Source: Faecalibacterium gallinarum (GTDB lineage: Bacteria > Bacillota > Clostridia > Oscillospirales > Ruminococcaceae). Taken from it: a stretch of DNA of 64,000 nucleotides. The stretch spans positions 1 to 64,000 of the forward strand of contig NZ_BQKV01000020.1 in NCBI RefSeq assembly GCF_022180365.1, written 5' to 3'. Shown here piece by piece: positions 17,032 through 26,135 of this stretch. The notes under the pieces were generated by a model, which was given only the letters and a program-made list of their open reading frames with translations, was not told where the DNA came from and made no database searches. A program made the translations under genes and the position numbers. The first letter of the stretch is position 1, and each line of letters opens with the position of its first letter.

Positions 17032-18054
17032 ATGATTCGTTTTGCCTTGGTCGTCGCCTCGACCCTGGGGTTTTTCCTCACGGCGGCGATCGGGAATTTA
17101 ATGGTCCCCCTGCTCCGGGCGCTGAGCCGCCCCCACCAGGAAGGACAGAAAGAGCCGGTTCAGCCCAGCCCGGGCTGGAGCCCCCAAGAGCACGGCGTGC
17201 CCACGTTGGGCGGGCTGTGCTTCATGACCGGGACCTTGGCCGCGGTGGGCATGGGCTGGACGGTGGTCTGCCTGTTGCAGCCCGAGCTTTTGGGCGACGG
17301 CAGCCAGATGACCACCCGGCTGCTGCTGATGCTGGGCGGGGCCTTCGCCTTTGGGGCGGTGGGCCTGGCGGACGATCTGGCCCGCCTGCGCCCGCCTCAG
17401 ATTCTGGGTCTGCGCACCGGGACCCGGTTGGCCCTGGAACTGGCTGCCGCTGTGGGAGTAGTGCTGGCCCTCTACACCAGCGAATGTCTGCCCACCGGCT
17501 GGGCTTGGCCGGGGCTGGGCTATCTTGAGCTGGGCGCCGGGGCCGGGCCGGTATGGGCGGCGCTGCTGGTGGCTCTGGCCGAGTCGGCCCGCTGCCTCAA
17601 CGGCCCCGACGGGGTGTGCAGCGGGGCGGCCTTTGTGGCCATGCTGGGCCTTATGAGCACCATGACCTTGCTGGGGTATTTCCCCCTGGCGGTGCTTCCG
17701 GCGGCTCTGGCTGGGGCATTGATGGCTTTCCTGCTCTGGAATTTCCCCCCCGCGCGGCTTCTGCCCGGGATGACCGGGTGTTTGTTCCTGGCCGGCGGGG
17801 TGGGCTGTGTTCCCCTGGCCATCGGGCGGCCGGCCCTGATCCTGGCGCTGGGGCTGCCCTTCTTCGCGGCGGGGGCCCTGGAGCTGGCCCAGACCCTCTG
17901 GCGCAGGCTGGCCCACAAGGCGCTGTTCCCGGTCTGGCCGCTGGAACGCTGGCTGGAGCGCCGGGGTCTAAGGCCCGAAACGGTATTTTGTCTCTTCTGC
18001 GGGCTGGCGGTCTGCGGGCTGGTGCTGGCAATGCAGCTGGCCCGGCTGGGCTGA
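17032..18054 (+). CDS. MraY-like membrane protein lacking key catalytic residues
   Basis: 340 aa, about ten membrane helices. It aligns along its length with MraY, the enzyme that makes lipid I from UDP-MurNAc-pentapeptide and undecaprenyl phosphate: EHGVPTLGGLCF matches the KxGTPTMGG block and GLADDLARL keeps the paired Asp (114-115). Elsewhere the core is altered. The NLTDGLDGL motif reads RCLNGPDGV (187-195), the MGDTGS motif reads PGMTGC, with Met247 replacing the catalytic Asp, and the PxHHHxE motif reads PLERWLE (303-309), with no His. The frame is open and well preserved with proper spacing (24 bp after murF), so it is expressed but probably not an active transferase. Confidence 0.8.
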   Translation: MIRFALVVASTLGFFLTAAIGNLMVPLLRALSRPHQEGQKEPVQPSPGWSPQEHGVPTLGGLCFMTGTLAAVGMGWTVVCLLQPELLGDGSQMTTRLLLMLGGAFAFGAVGLADDLARLRPPQILGLRTGTRLALELAAAVGVVLALYTSECLPTGWAWPGLGYLELGAGAGPVWAALLVALAESARCLNGPDGVCSGAAFVAMLGLMSTMTLLGYFPLAVLPAALAGALMAFLLWNFPPARLLPGMTGCLFLAGGVGCVPLAIGRPALILALGLPFFAAGALELAQTLWRRLAHKALFPVWPLERWLERRGLRPETVFCLFCGLAVCGLVLAMQLARLG

Positions 18055-18098
18055 GCCCCGCGATTCTACCCTGAAAGCGAAAGGCAGGAAAAAGATCC

Positions 18099-19385
18099 AT
18101 GGCGGTTGCAAAACGAAAACAACAGGCTCCCGGACCAATCTTTCAGCGGGACCCCGGCCCCTGGAACGGGCTGATCCTCAGCTGGCTGGCCACCCTGGCG
18201 TTGATTTTGGTGTTTGGTCTGGTGATGCTCTTCAGCGCCAGCTACACCACCGGTTATCTGCGGATGGGGGATGCCTATCACTATATCAAGTCCCAGGTCT
18301 TCTGCGCCTTGATCGGCGTGGGGGCCATGTGGGTGTTTTCCCACCTGAACCTCCGGTTTGTCCGCAGCCTGGTCTGGGTGGGGTATCTGCTCAGTCTGGT
18401 GCTGCTGGTGGTGGTGCTCTTCTGCCCGCCCCTCAACGGCTGCCGGCGGTGGATCAACCTCAAGGGTCTGCCCACCTTCCAGGTTTCGGAGATGGTCAAA
18501 TTTGAGATGATCTTGCTCACGGCCCACATCGCCTGCAACACCCCCCAGCTGGAGCGGCAGGGCCTGGGCAAAACCAGCGGCAATTTCGGCCAGTGGCTCT
18601 ACCAAAAGGTGGTGCGGGAGCTGATGATTCCGCTGCTGCCCCTGGTCCCGGTGGTCCTGCTGCTGGCTCTCGAGCCCCATATGTCCGGCATTGTGCTGAT
18701 GTGTGCCATTGTGGGCACCATCCTGCTGCTCAACGGCAGCGGCGGCATCGTCACTTACATCGGCGCAGGCAGCGCCATTCTGCTGCTGGAGACGGTGCTC
18801 CAGCACATTGATTCCATCCCTTACCTGCAAACCCGTCTGGACGGCTGGACCCAGGATCTGACCAAGATGACCGACCAGACCCTCCAGAGCCTCTACGCCA
18901 TCGGCTCGGGGGGCCTCACCGGCCTGGGCCTCGGCAACAGCGTGGAAAAACAGCTCTGGCTGCCCGAGTGCACCAACGACTTTATCTTCAGCGTGGTCTG
19001 CGAGGAGCTGGGCTTTATCGGGGCCCTGGCGGTGATCGTCCTGTTTGTGCTCTTTTTGGTGCAGGGGCTGATCATCTCCTTTGAGGCGTCGGACCGGTTC
19101 AGCACCCTGGTGGGGGTGGGCATTATGGCCCAGGTGGGCTGGCAGGTGTTCTGCAACGTGGCGGTTGTCACCAACACCCTGCCCAACACCGGCATCAGCC
19201 TGCCCTTCTTCTCCTCGGGCGGCACCAGTTTGGTGCTGCTGATGGCGGAGATGGGCCTGATCGTCAACATTGGACGCAACGGGGTGCGGGCGGCCGAAAA
19301 ACGGGCCCAGGCCCGGGCAGAGTGGGAGGCCAAACACGCCCCCATTGTGCTGGATACCGCCCGCCGCGCCCGCACCGACCCGTAA
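18099..19385 (+). CDS. ftsW: SEDS-family peptidoglycan polymerase FtsW
   Basis: 428 aa with ten membrane helices. SEDS signatures include RWINLKGLPTFQVSEMVKFE, the large extracellular loop between helices 7 and 8, and LPECTNDFIFSVVCEELGFIG, followed by NTGISLPFFSSGGTSL. FtsW polymerises lipid II at the septum with the class B PBP encoded four genes upstream. Location between the MraY-like gene and murG supports FtsW over RodA. Cytosolic ends are basic. Confidence 0.92.
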   Translation: MAVAKRKQQAPGPIFQRDPGPWNGLILSWLATLALILVFGLVMLFSASYTTGYLRMGDAYHYIKSQVFCALIGVGAMWVFSHLNLRFVRSLVWVGYLLSLVLLVVVLFCPPLNGCRRWINLKGLPTFQVSEMVKFEMILLTAHIACNTPQLERQGLGKTSGNFGQWLYQKVVRELMIPLLPLVPVVLLLALEPHMSGIVLMCAIVGTILLLNGSGGIVTYIGAGSAILLLETVLQHIDSIPYLQTRLDGWTQDLTKMTDQTLQSLYAIGSGGLTGLGLGNSVEKQLWLPECTNDFIFSVVCEELGFIGALAVIVLFVLFLVQGLIISFEASDRFSTLVGVGIMAQVGWQVFCNVAVVTNTLPNTGISLPFFSSGGTSLVLLMAEMGLIVNIGRNGVRAAEKRAQARAEWEAKHAPIVLDTARRARTDP

Positions 19386-19415
19386 CATCTGCGGGAGGAT
19401 AGAGGAGGAACCATC

Positions 19416-20543
19416 ATGCGTGTATTGATTGCTGCCGGCGGCACAGCCGGCCACATTAACCCGGCGCTGGCCATTGCCGGCGCCCTCAAAGAGGCCGACC
19501 CCACCGCCGAGATCCATTTTGCGGGGCGGCAGGAGGGGATGGAGTACCGTCTGGTGACCCAGGCGGGCTACCCCTTCCACCACATCGAGATCACCGGCTT
19601 TCAGCGGCGGCTCTCTTTGGAGAACGTCCGCCGCAACCTCATCACCCTGTGGAACCTGGCCCTCTCGGGGCCCAAGACCCGGGCGATCCTGCGGGAGGTG
19701 GAGCCGGACCTGGTGATCGGCTGCGGCGGTTACGTCTCCGGCCCGGTGGTGCGGGGCGCCGCCCGGAAGGGGATCAAGACCGCTATCCACGAACAGAACG
19801 CCTTCCCCGGTGTGACCAACAAGCTGCTGGCCAAGGACGTGGACGTGGCGTTCGCGGCGGTGCCTGCGGCGGTGGAGCGGCTGGGCGCGCCGGATAAAAC
19901 CCTGGTGGTGGGCAACCCCGTCCGCCCCGAGGTCTTTGCATGGGCCGCCCGCCGGGCCGAGGCCCGGGCCAAACTGGGGGCAGGGGACCGGACGGTGATT
20001 CTCTCCTTTGGCGGCAGCCTGGGAGCCCGGCGGATCAACGAGGTGGTGGCCGACCTCTGCGCCTGGGAACAGAAAAATAAGAAGAACGTCCTCCACCTCC
20101 ACGCCACCGGCCAGTACGGCGTGGAGCTGTTCCAGCAGCTGGAAAAAGAAAAAGGCTTCTCCCGTGGGGAAAACCTGAGCGTTCAGGAGTACATCAACAA
20201 TATGCCCGAGCTGCTGGCGGCGGCAGACCTGGTCATCAGCCGGGCCGGAGCCCTGACCCTGGCCGAGCTGGAGGCCGCAGGCCGGGCGGCGGTGTTGATC
20301 CCCAGCCCCAACGTGGCCGAGAACCACCAGTATTACAACGCCCTGGAACTGGAAAAACAGGACGCCGCAGTAGTCATCGAGGAAAAACATCTGACCGGCG
20401 AAAAGCTGGTGGAGACCGTCTCGGAGCTGCTGGCCGAGCCCGGCAAGCTGAACCGGATGGGCCAGAATGCCCGCAGCCTCTCGGTGGACGACAGCCTTAA
20501 ACGGATCACCACCCGGCTGCTGGGCCTGGTGCGTCAGCCGTAA
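19416..20543 (+). CDS. murG: UDP-GlcNAc:lipid I N-acetylglucosaminyltransferase
   Basis: 375 aa, a GT28/GT-B glycosyltransferase on the inner membrane face. N-terminal GGTAGHINPALAIA (the usual second Gly pair is GGTGGH, here Ala), CGGYVSGPVVRGA, HEQNAFPGVTNKLLAK, FGGSLGARRINE and the nucleotide-sugar site SRAGALTLAELEAAGRAAVL. It converts lipid I into lipid II. AGAGGAGG upstream of the ATG. Confidence 0.96.
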   Translation: MRVLIAAGGTAGHINPALAIAGALKEADPTAEIHFAGRQEGMEYRLVTQAGYPFHHIEITGFQRRLSLENVRRNLITLWNLALSGPKTRAILREVEPDLVIGCGGYVSGPVVRGAARKGIKTAIHEQNAFPGVTNKLLAKDVDVAFAAVPAAVERLGAPDKTLVVGNPVRPEVFAWAARRAEARAKLGAGDRTVILSFGGSLGARRINEVVADLCAWEQKNKKNVLHLHATGQYGVELFQQLEKEKGFSRGENLSVQEYINNMPELLAAADLVISRAGALTLAELEAAGRAAVLIPSPNVAENHQYYNALELEKQDAAVVIEEKHLTGEKLVETVSELLAEPGKLNRMGQNARSLSVDDSLKRITTRLLGLVRQP

Positions 20544-20579
20544 AACCCTTAAATCGACAAAGGAACAGGAGGTGGGAAG

Positions 20580-21986
20580 ATGGCGGAGAGACCCCGCGGA
20601 AAACAGCCCATCCGTTTTGACAGCGGCCGGGGCCGCGATGATTCCGTGCGCCGTGCGCCGCCGCCCCGGCCCCCCATCCAATATACCCAGAGCGGCAATA
20701 TGAAGGGCTACGAGGAGGAGATTATGCCCCCCCGGCCGGTGCATACCCCGGTGGACAACGGCATCGAGTTTCCCACCCAGCCCCGGCAGACCCCGCCCGC
20801 TGGCCGGCGCAGGCCGACCCAGCGGAAAGGCCAGCCCCAGAGGAATGGCCGCCCCCGTCGCCCTGCCCGCAAAAACCAGGCGGCCCGCCCCCCGCAGAGC
20901 GCCGCCCGGCGGGAGGGCACCAAAAAGCGGAAGATCACCCGGGCCATGCTCCGCCGCCGCCGGCTCTACCGGCGTCTGACGGCGCTATTGCTGCTGGTGG
21001 CCGTGGTGGCGGCGGGCATCTACCTGACTATGACCATGCTGTTCAAGATCAGCGCCATCGAGGTGCGCAATGCCGAGGGCGAGTTCTTGCAGCAGGCGGG
21101 GGCCTATTCCAGCGAGGAGGTTCTGCAAGTATTGGGCCTCCAGCTGGAAGAAAATATCTTTAGTTTCAGCGCCGAGGAAAAAGAGGCGATCCTCGAGCAG
21201 CAGCTGCCCCTTTTGGAGCAGATCGATGTGATCCGCCGCTACCCCGGCACGGTGGAGGTTCGGGTCACCCCGGCGGTGCCCACCTACGCCATCCAGACCT
21301 CGGCCGGCTGGCTGACCATCTCGGCCAACCTCAAGGTCATCTCTTCCGGGGCCGAGCAGCCTGACCTGCCGGTCCTCTACGGCGGCGAGCCCGCCTCCAC
21401 CCAGCCCGGCGTCCAGCTGAGCTACCTCACCCCTGCGGCAGAGGGGGAGGCCGCCTCCGGTTCGGCAGCTGCCTCCCAGACCGAGGGAGAACAGACCGAC
21501 ACCCGGCTGGAAGTGCTCCAAACCATCTTGGGAGTTCTTTCGGAGCGGGGACTGCTGGCCGGGGTGACCCGGATCGAGTTTGAGGACCCCGAACAGATCG
21601 CCTTCCTCTATGAGGACCGGATCAGCGTCCTTTTGGGTACCCTCAACGGGCTGGATTACAAGATGGACTACACCCAGTATCTGCTGCTCAACACCGACGG
21701 AAAGGGCTGTGCCCCCACCGACACCGGCGCGCTGGATTGCAGCCACCTGAAGACCGACGGTACCTTGCAGGCCATCTTTGCCCAGGGCGAGCCGGAGCTG
21801 CCCTCGGGCTATGTGGTGCCGGAGCCCGTGCCCGAACCCGAACCCCCGGTGGAAACCGCCGATCCGGCCGCCCAGCCGGAAACCACAGCGGACCCTGCGG
21901 CACCGGAGACTTCCGGTGCCGAGACTACGCCCGAGACCGCCCAGCCGGAGGCTGGGCAGACGCAGCAAACCGAAACAAATCAGTGA
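20580..21986 (+). CDS. ftsQ: FtsQ/DivIB-type division protein
   Basis: 468 aa, long for the family because of its ends. Residues 1-130 are a disordered Arg/Pro/Gln-rich cytosolic tail, followed by one membrane helix (about 133-155, LTALLLLVAVVAAGIYLTM). The POTRA domain begins at KISAIEVRNAEGEFLQQAG and continues through IDVIRRYPGTVEVRVTPAVP. The last 65 residues are an acidic Pro/Glu/Thr-rich tail (PEPVPEPEPPVE and so on), outside the membrane. It scaffolds FtsL and the septal synthase. Stop is 15 bp before the murE ATG. Confidence 0.9.
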   Translation: MAERPRGKQPIRFDSGRGRDDSVRRAPPPRPPIQYTQSGNMKGYEEEIMPPRPVHTPVDNGIEFPTQPRQTPPAGRRRPTQRKGQPQRNGRPRRPARKNQAARPPQSAARREGTKKRKITRAMLRRRRLYRRLTALLLLVAVVAAGIYLTMTMLFKISAIEVRNAEGEFLQQAGAYSSEEVLQVLGLQLEENIFSFSAEEKEAILEQQLPLLEQIDVIRRYPGTVEVRVTPAVPTYAIQTSAGWLTISANLKVISSGAEQPDLPVLYGGEPASTQPGVQLSYLTPAAEGEAASGSAAASQTEGEQTDTRLEVLQTILGVLSERGLLAGVTRIEFEDPEQIAFLYEDRISVLLGTLNGLDYKMDYTQYLLLNTDGKGCAPTDTGALDCSHLKTDGTLQAIFAQGEPELPSGYVVPEPVPEPEPPVETADPAAQPETTADPAAPETSGAETTPETAQPEAGQTQQTETNQ

Positions 21987-22001
21987 GGAGCGTTTTTGAG
22001 T

Positions 22002-23480
22002 ATGAAGCTTTCACAGTTGACCGAAGGGGTCGAGTTTACGCTGGTCCAGGGCAGCCTGGATACCGAAATCACCGATATCATCTATGACAGCCGCAAGGCC
22101 GGGCCCGGGCTGCTCTTTTTCTGCATTGTAGGCACCCAGCGGGACAGCCACGACTTCGCGGCCGACTGCGCAGCCAAGGGGATCAGCGCCCTGGTGATCC
22201 AGCACGACATCGACCTGGCCCCGCTGGCCGGGGTGACGGTGCTGAAGGTGGAGAACAGCCGGTACGCCATGGCGCTGATGAGCGCCAATCTCTTCGGCAA
22301 CCCCTCCCGCAGTCTGACCATGATCGGCGTCACCGGCACCAAGGGCAAGACCACCACCACCCATATGATCAAGAGCGTGCTGGAAGCCGCCGGGCGGAAA
22401 GTGGGCCTCATCGGCACCAACGGCGTCTCCTGCCCGGCCTTCCATCGGGATACTGCCAACACCACCCCCGAGAGCTACGAGCTCCAAAAGATTTTCCGGG
22501 AGTTTCTGGACGCGGGATGCGACACCGCTTTGATGGAGGTGTCCAGCCAGGGCCTGATGATGGACCGGGTGGCCGGGATTCACTACAACATCGGCGTCTT
22601 TACCAACCTTTCCCCCGACCACATCGGCCCCGGCGAGCACGCCAGCTTTGAGGAGTACCGCAGCTGGAAAGGCCAGCTGTTCAAGCGGTGCGACGTGGGC
22701 ATCGTGAACATTGATGACCCCAACACCGAGGCCCTGCTGGAGGGTCACACCTGCCGTCTGGTGACCTACGGCCACAGCGAGGGGGCCGACTACCGGGCAG
22801 GGGACTATGAGCTGCTCCGCACCCAGGATTTCCTGGGGGTGAAATTCCCCGTCACCGGCAAGGACAAGATGGAGGTCCAGGTCAATATGCCGGGGGCCTT
22901 CAGCGTCCACAATGCCCTGGCCGCCCTCTGCGTGGGCAAAGAGCTGGGTCTGCCGGACGAGGCCATCCACGCGGGTCTGGCCTCCTGTGTGGTCAAGGGC
23001 CGGGTAGAGCTGGTGCCCATCAGCAAAAAGTTCACCATCCTGCTGGACTACGCCCACAACGAGGTCTCCACCGAGAGCCTGCTCACCACCCTGCGGGCCT
23101 ACAAGCCCAACCGGCTGGTGGTGGTCTTCGGCTGCGGCGGCAATCGCTCCAAGCTCCGCCGCTACGGAATGGGAGAGATCTGCGCCAAGATGGCTGACTT
23201 CTCCATTCTCACCGAAGACAACAACCGCTTCGAGAAGATCGAGGACATTCTGGCCGACATCCGGGAGGGGATGAACCGGGGCAACCCGGACGCCCCCTTT
23301 GTGGAGATTCCCGACCGTCTGGATGCGCTCCACTACGCCGTGGACCACGCCCAGCCCGGGGATATCATCGCCGTGATTGGCAAGGGCCACGAGACCTACC
23401 GGGATCGGATGGGAGAGAAAACCCCCTTCCTGGAGCGGGAACTGCTGGAAGAATACGCCGCCCAGATCGGCCTGGAATAA
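22002..23480 (+). CDS. murE: UDP-N-acetylmuramoyl-tripeptide synthetase (MurE), probably meso-DAP type
   Basis: 492 aa. ATP loop GVTGTKGKTTTTHMIK, NTTPESYELQ, MEVSSQGLMMDRV and HNALAALCVGKELGL are Mur-ligase motifs. The third-amino-acid selector reads ILTEDNNRFEKIEDI, against DNPR in meso-diaminopimelate enzymes: the Arg that binds the DAP carboxylate is kept and Pro is Asn, so DAP is likely. GAGGAG at 21985-21990 is 11 bases from this ATG and 5 from an in-frame TTG at 21996, which would add two residues. Last gene of the cluster in this window; murD, ftsA and ftsZ are not next to it. Confidence 0.93.
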   Translation: MKLSQLTEGVEFTLVQGSLDTEITDIIYDSRKAGPGLLFFCIVGTQRDSHDFAADCAAKGISALVIQHDIDLAPLAGVTVLKVENSRYAMALMSANLFGNPSRSLTMIGVTGTKGKTTTTHMIKSVLEAAGRKVGLIGTNGVSCPAFHRDTANTTPESYELQKIFREFLDAGCDTALMEVSSQGLMMDRVAGIHYNIGVFTNLSPDHIGPGEHASFEEYRSWKGQLFKRCDVGIVNIDDPNTEALLEGHTCRLVTYGHSEGADYRAGDYELLRTQDFLGVKFPVTGKDKMEVQVNMPGAFSVHNALAALCVGKELGLPDEAIHAGLASCVVKGRVELVPISKKFTILLDYAHNEVSTESLLTTLRAYKPNRLVVVFGCGGNRSKLRRYGMGEICAKMADFSILTEDNNRFEKIEDILADIREGMNRGNPDAPFVEIPDRLDALHYAVDHAQPGDIIAVIGKGHETYRDRMGEKTPFLERELLEEYAAQIGLE

Positions 23481-23490
23481 TAAAACAACA

Positions 23491-23533
23491 AAAAGCGGGC
23501 CTGCCCTCCGATGGAGGGGCAGGCCCGCTTTCT
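23491..23533. terminator. Bidirectional terminator between murE and serA
   Basis: AAAGCGGGCCTGCCCTCC (23492-23509) pairs with GGAGGGGCAGGCCCGCTTT (23513-23531), one bulge, 3-base loop. T-rich on the plus side (TTTCTC), A tract on the left giving U on the minus side. Closes the dcw operon and the serC-serA operon. Confidence 0.85.
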
Positions 23534-23563
23534 CTATGGGGTTTTAGGGAGGCAAAAGAATGA

Positions 23564-24724
23564 TTAGAGCACCCGCACCCGGATCACTGCCGGGACAGCG
23601 GCCAGCCGGTCTTTCAGGCCCTGATCCACCGCACCGGTGACGTCCAGCATGGTGTAGGCCATCTCTTTTTTGCTCTTATTGACCATGTTCTCGATGTTCA
23701 GCCCCGCCTCGGTGGTCAGGGTGGTGATCTGGCTGATCATGCCCGGCTCGTTCCGGTGGATGATGCAGATCCGCTTGCCGCCGGCCCGGGGCTGGTTGAC
23801 CTCCGGCAGGTTGACCGAGTGGGTGATGTTGCCGTTTTTCAGGTAGTCGCTCAGCTCCTGGGCGGCCATGACGGCGCAGTTGTCCTCGGCCTCGGGGGTA
23901 GAGGCGCCCAGGTGAGGGGTGCAGAGGACGCCCGGTTTGCCCAGCAGCTCCTCGCAGGGGAAATCGGTCATATAGGCGGCTACCTTGCCGGTTTCCAGGG
24001 CTTCCAGAATGGCCTCGTTGTTCACCAGCTCGCCCCGGGCGTAGTTCAGCACCTTGACGCCGTCCTTGCACAGGGCCAGGGTCTGGGCGTTGATGGTGCC
24101 CCGGGTGGTGGGCAGGTAGGGAACATGGATGGTCAGGTAATCGCACAGGGGGAGCATATCGTTCAGGTTGACACAGTGGTGAACCTGGCTGCTCAGGTTC
24201 CAGGCAGCGTCAATGGAGATGTAGGGATCGTAGCCGTAGACCTCCATCCCCATGGCGATGGCCCGGTTGGCCACCCGGGAGCCGATGGCGCCCAGGCCGA
24301 TGACGCCCAGGGTCTTGCCCTGAATCTCGTTGCCCACGAACTGCTTTTTGCCCTTCTCCACGCTCTTGGAAAGGGCCGGGTCCCCCGCCAGGGTCTGGGC
24401 CCACTGGGCGGCGGCGGGGACGTTCCGGCTGCCGGCGATCAGCATGCCCATCACCAGCTCGGCCACCGCATTGGCGTTGGCGCCGGGGGTGTTAAAGACG
24501 ACGATGCCCTGCTCGCTGCACCGGTCCAGAGGGATGTTGTTGACGCCGGCCCCGGCCCGGGCGATGGCCAGCAGATTCTCGGGGAAGGTGGTGTTCAACA
24601 GATCCGCGCTGCGGACCAGGATGCCGTCCGGGGTGTCGGTGTCGGCGTCCACCTCAAACAGGTTCTTGGGCAGTTTGGCCAGGCCCACCGGGCTGATGGC
24701 GTTCATGGTCTTGATGGTAAACAT
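23564..24724 (-). CDS. serA: D-3-phosphoglycerate dehydrogenase with ACT domain
   Basis: 386 aa. 2-hydroxyacid dehydrogenase fold: substrate Gly-rich ARAGAGVNNIPL, NAD loop GVIGLGAIGSRVAN, catalytic Arg in LNYARGELVNN, Glu region, and His in CTPHLGASTPEAEDN. A C-terminal ACT domain (about 310-386, KRICIIHRNEPGMISQITTL) usually mediates feedback by serine. It catalyses the first step of serine synthesis from 3-phosphoglycerate. Second gene of serC-serA, 21 bp downstream of serC. Confidence 0.95.
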   Translation of the reverse strand: MFTIKTMNAISPVGLAKLPKNLFEVDADTDTPDGILVRSADLLNTTFPENLLAIARAGAGVNNIPLDRCSEQGIVVFNTPGANANAVAELVMGMLIAGSRNVPAAAQWAQTLAGDPALSKSVEKGKKQFVGNEIQGKTLGVIGLGAIGSRVANRAIAMGMEVYGYDPYISIDAAWNLSSQVHHCVNLNDMLPLCDYLTIHVPYLPTTRGTINAQTLALCKDGVKVLNYARGELVNNEAILEALETGKVAAYMTDFPCEELLGKPGVLCTPHLGASTPEAEDNCAVMAAQELSDYLKNGNITHSVNLPEVNQPRAGGKRICIIHRNEPGMISQITTLTTEAGLNIENMVNKSKKEMAYTMLDVTGAVDQGLKDRLAAVPAVIRVRVL

Positions 24725-24745
24725 AGCGGTAAATCCCCCTCTGGC

Positions 24746-25828
24746 TTATGCGTTCTTTTTGCGGAAATCGTCCATGAACTGGACCAGCTTGTCGATGCCC
24801 TCCGGCGGCATGGCGTTGTAGATGGAGGCCCGCATGCCGCCCACCAGGCGGTGGCCCTTCAGGTTGACAAAGCCTGCCTCGGCGGCCTCGGCGCAGAACT
24901 TTTTGTCCATGTCGGCGTTCGGGCTGGTGAAGGTGACGTTCATGGTGCTGCGGTACTTGTGCTCCACGGGGTTATGGAAGAAGTCCTGGCTGTCCAGGTA
25001 ATCGTAGAGCACCTTGGCCTTGGCCTCGTTGATGGCCTGCATCTTGGCCAGGCCGCCGATCTCGTTCTCCAGATAGTGGAGCACCAGGCCGGTCATGTAG
25101 ATGCACCAGCAGGGCGGGGTGTTGTACATGCTGTCCTTTTCCAGCAGGGTGGTGTAGTTCATCATGGTGGGGACGGTGTCGGCGGCGTGGCCCAGCAGGT
25201 CCTCCCGTACAATGGCGATGGCCATACCGGCGGGGGCCACGTTCTTCTGAACGCCGAAATAGATGCAGCCGTACTGGCTCACATCCACCGGCCGGGAGAG
25301 GATCATGGAGCTCATGTCCGCCACCAGGGGGATACCCTCCACCTGGGGGATCTCCACAAACTGGGTGCCGAAGATGGTGTTGTTCTGGCAGATGTGGATG
25401 TAGCTGGCGTCTTTGTCGTAGTCGATGGCCTTCACGTCGGGGATGTAGGTGAAGTTCTTGTCCTTGCTGGAGGCCACGATCTTCGCCTCGCCGAACTTGG
25501 CGGCCTCTTTGGCAGCCAGATTCGAGAAATTGCCGGTGACGATGTAGTCGGCCTTGCCGGTGGTCATAAAGTTCAGGGGCACCATGGCGAACTGCTGGGT
25601 GGCGCCGCCCTGGAAAAAGCCCACTTTGTAGTTGTCGGGGATGTTCATCAGCCGCCGGAGAGAAGCTTCGGTGTCGGCGATGATCTGCTCGAACCACTTG
25701 CTGCGGTGGCTCATCTCCATGACGCTCTGGCCGCTGTTGCCATACTCGAGAAGCTCGGCCTGGGCCTGTTTCAGGACCTTTTCGGGCAGCATGCTGGGGC
25801 CTGCGCTGAAATTGTATACTCGTGCCAT
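24746..25828 (-). CDS. serC: Phosphoserine aminotransferase
   Basis: 360 aa, class V PLP aminotransferase. N-terminal VYNFSAGPSMLPEKVL, HRSKWFEQII, and the PLP-binding Lys in IYFGVQKNVAPAGMA. It converts 3-phosphohydroxypyruvate (from SerA) to phosphoserine. AAGGAGCG precedes the ATG. No serB is in the window. Confidence 0.96.
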   Translation of the reverse strand: MARVYNFSAGPSMLPEKVLKQAQAELLEYGNSGQSVMEMSHRSKWFEQIIADTEASLRRLMNIPDNYKVGFFQGGATQQFAMVPLNFMTTGKADYIVTGNFSNLAAKEAAKFGEAKIVASSKDKNFTYIPDVKAIDYDKDASYIHICQNNTIFGTQFVEIPQVEGIPLVADMSSMILSRPVDVSQYGCIYFGVQKNVAPAGMAIAIVREDLLGHAADTVPTMMNYTTLLEKDSMYNTPPCWCIYMTGLVLHYLENEIGGLAKMQAINEAKAKVLYDYLDSQDFFHNPVEHKYRSTMNVTFTSPNADMDKKFCAEAAEAGFVNLKGHRLVGGMRASIYNAMPPEGIDKLVQFMDDFRKKNA

Positions 25829-25916
25829 AATCGAACGCTCCTTTTCTCTATTTCAGGGGCCCGGCGGTTTCCCTCAATAGCGTCGCCGGGCGGTTTCAAC
25901 GGTGGGTTGTGAGGAT

Positions 25917-25946
25917 AGTATACCGGGTTTGGGATGGACAAAACAA
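25917..25946 (-). promoter_or_regulatory. Probable serC-serA promoter
   Basis: On the minus strand TTGTTT (25941-25946) and TATACT (25917-25922), spacer 18 bp, about 90 bp before the serC start. Confidence 0.5.
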
Positions 25947-25999
25947 GAGCCCATTTGCACAAAAAATGCAGAGCTTGTCAGCGGTGAAAGCACAGAACA

Positions 26000-26135
26000 T
26001 ACAAATGTCCTTGATGGAAATACATAAATAAAGACAAATGTAAAAATAACAAGAGCTGCGGGCCGTAATACCCTGAAAAAACTCTTGCTCGCGACAGTAA
26101 AATCGTGTAAAATAAAAATATCAAAGACACTTGTA
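26000..26135. promoter_or_regulatory. Three cop-box-like operators (KACANNTGTA)
   Basis: TACAAATGTC (26000-26009; GACATTTGTA on the other strand), GACAAATGTA (26033-26042) and GACACTTGTA (26126-26135) all match KACANNTGTA, the operator consensus of CopY and relatives of BlaI/MecI. One lies just downstream of the repressor gene's promoter, the other two upstream of it and towards serC. They are the likely autoregulatory sites of the adjacent gene. Confidence 0.65.
26085..26113 (+). promoter_or_regulatory. Promoter of the BlaI/CopY-type regulator
   Basis: TTGCTC (26085-26090) and TAAAAT (26108-26113), spacer 17 bp, flanked by cop-box sites at 26033 and 26126. Confidence 0.55.

Noticed and set aside
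18066-20744. 892-codon minus-strand frame opposite ftsW and murG
   Set aside because: Spans two genuine plus-strand genes; His/Gly/Gln-rich artefact of third-position GC.
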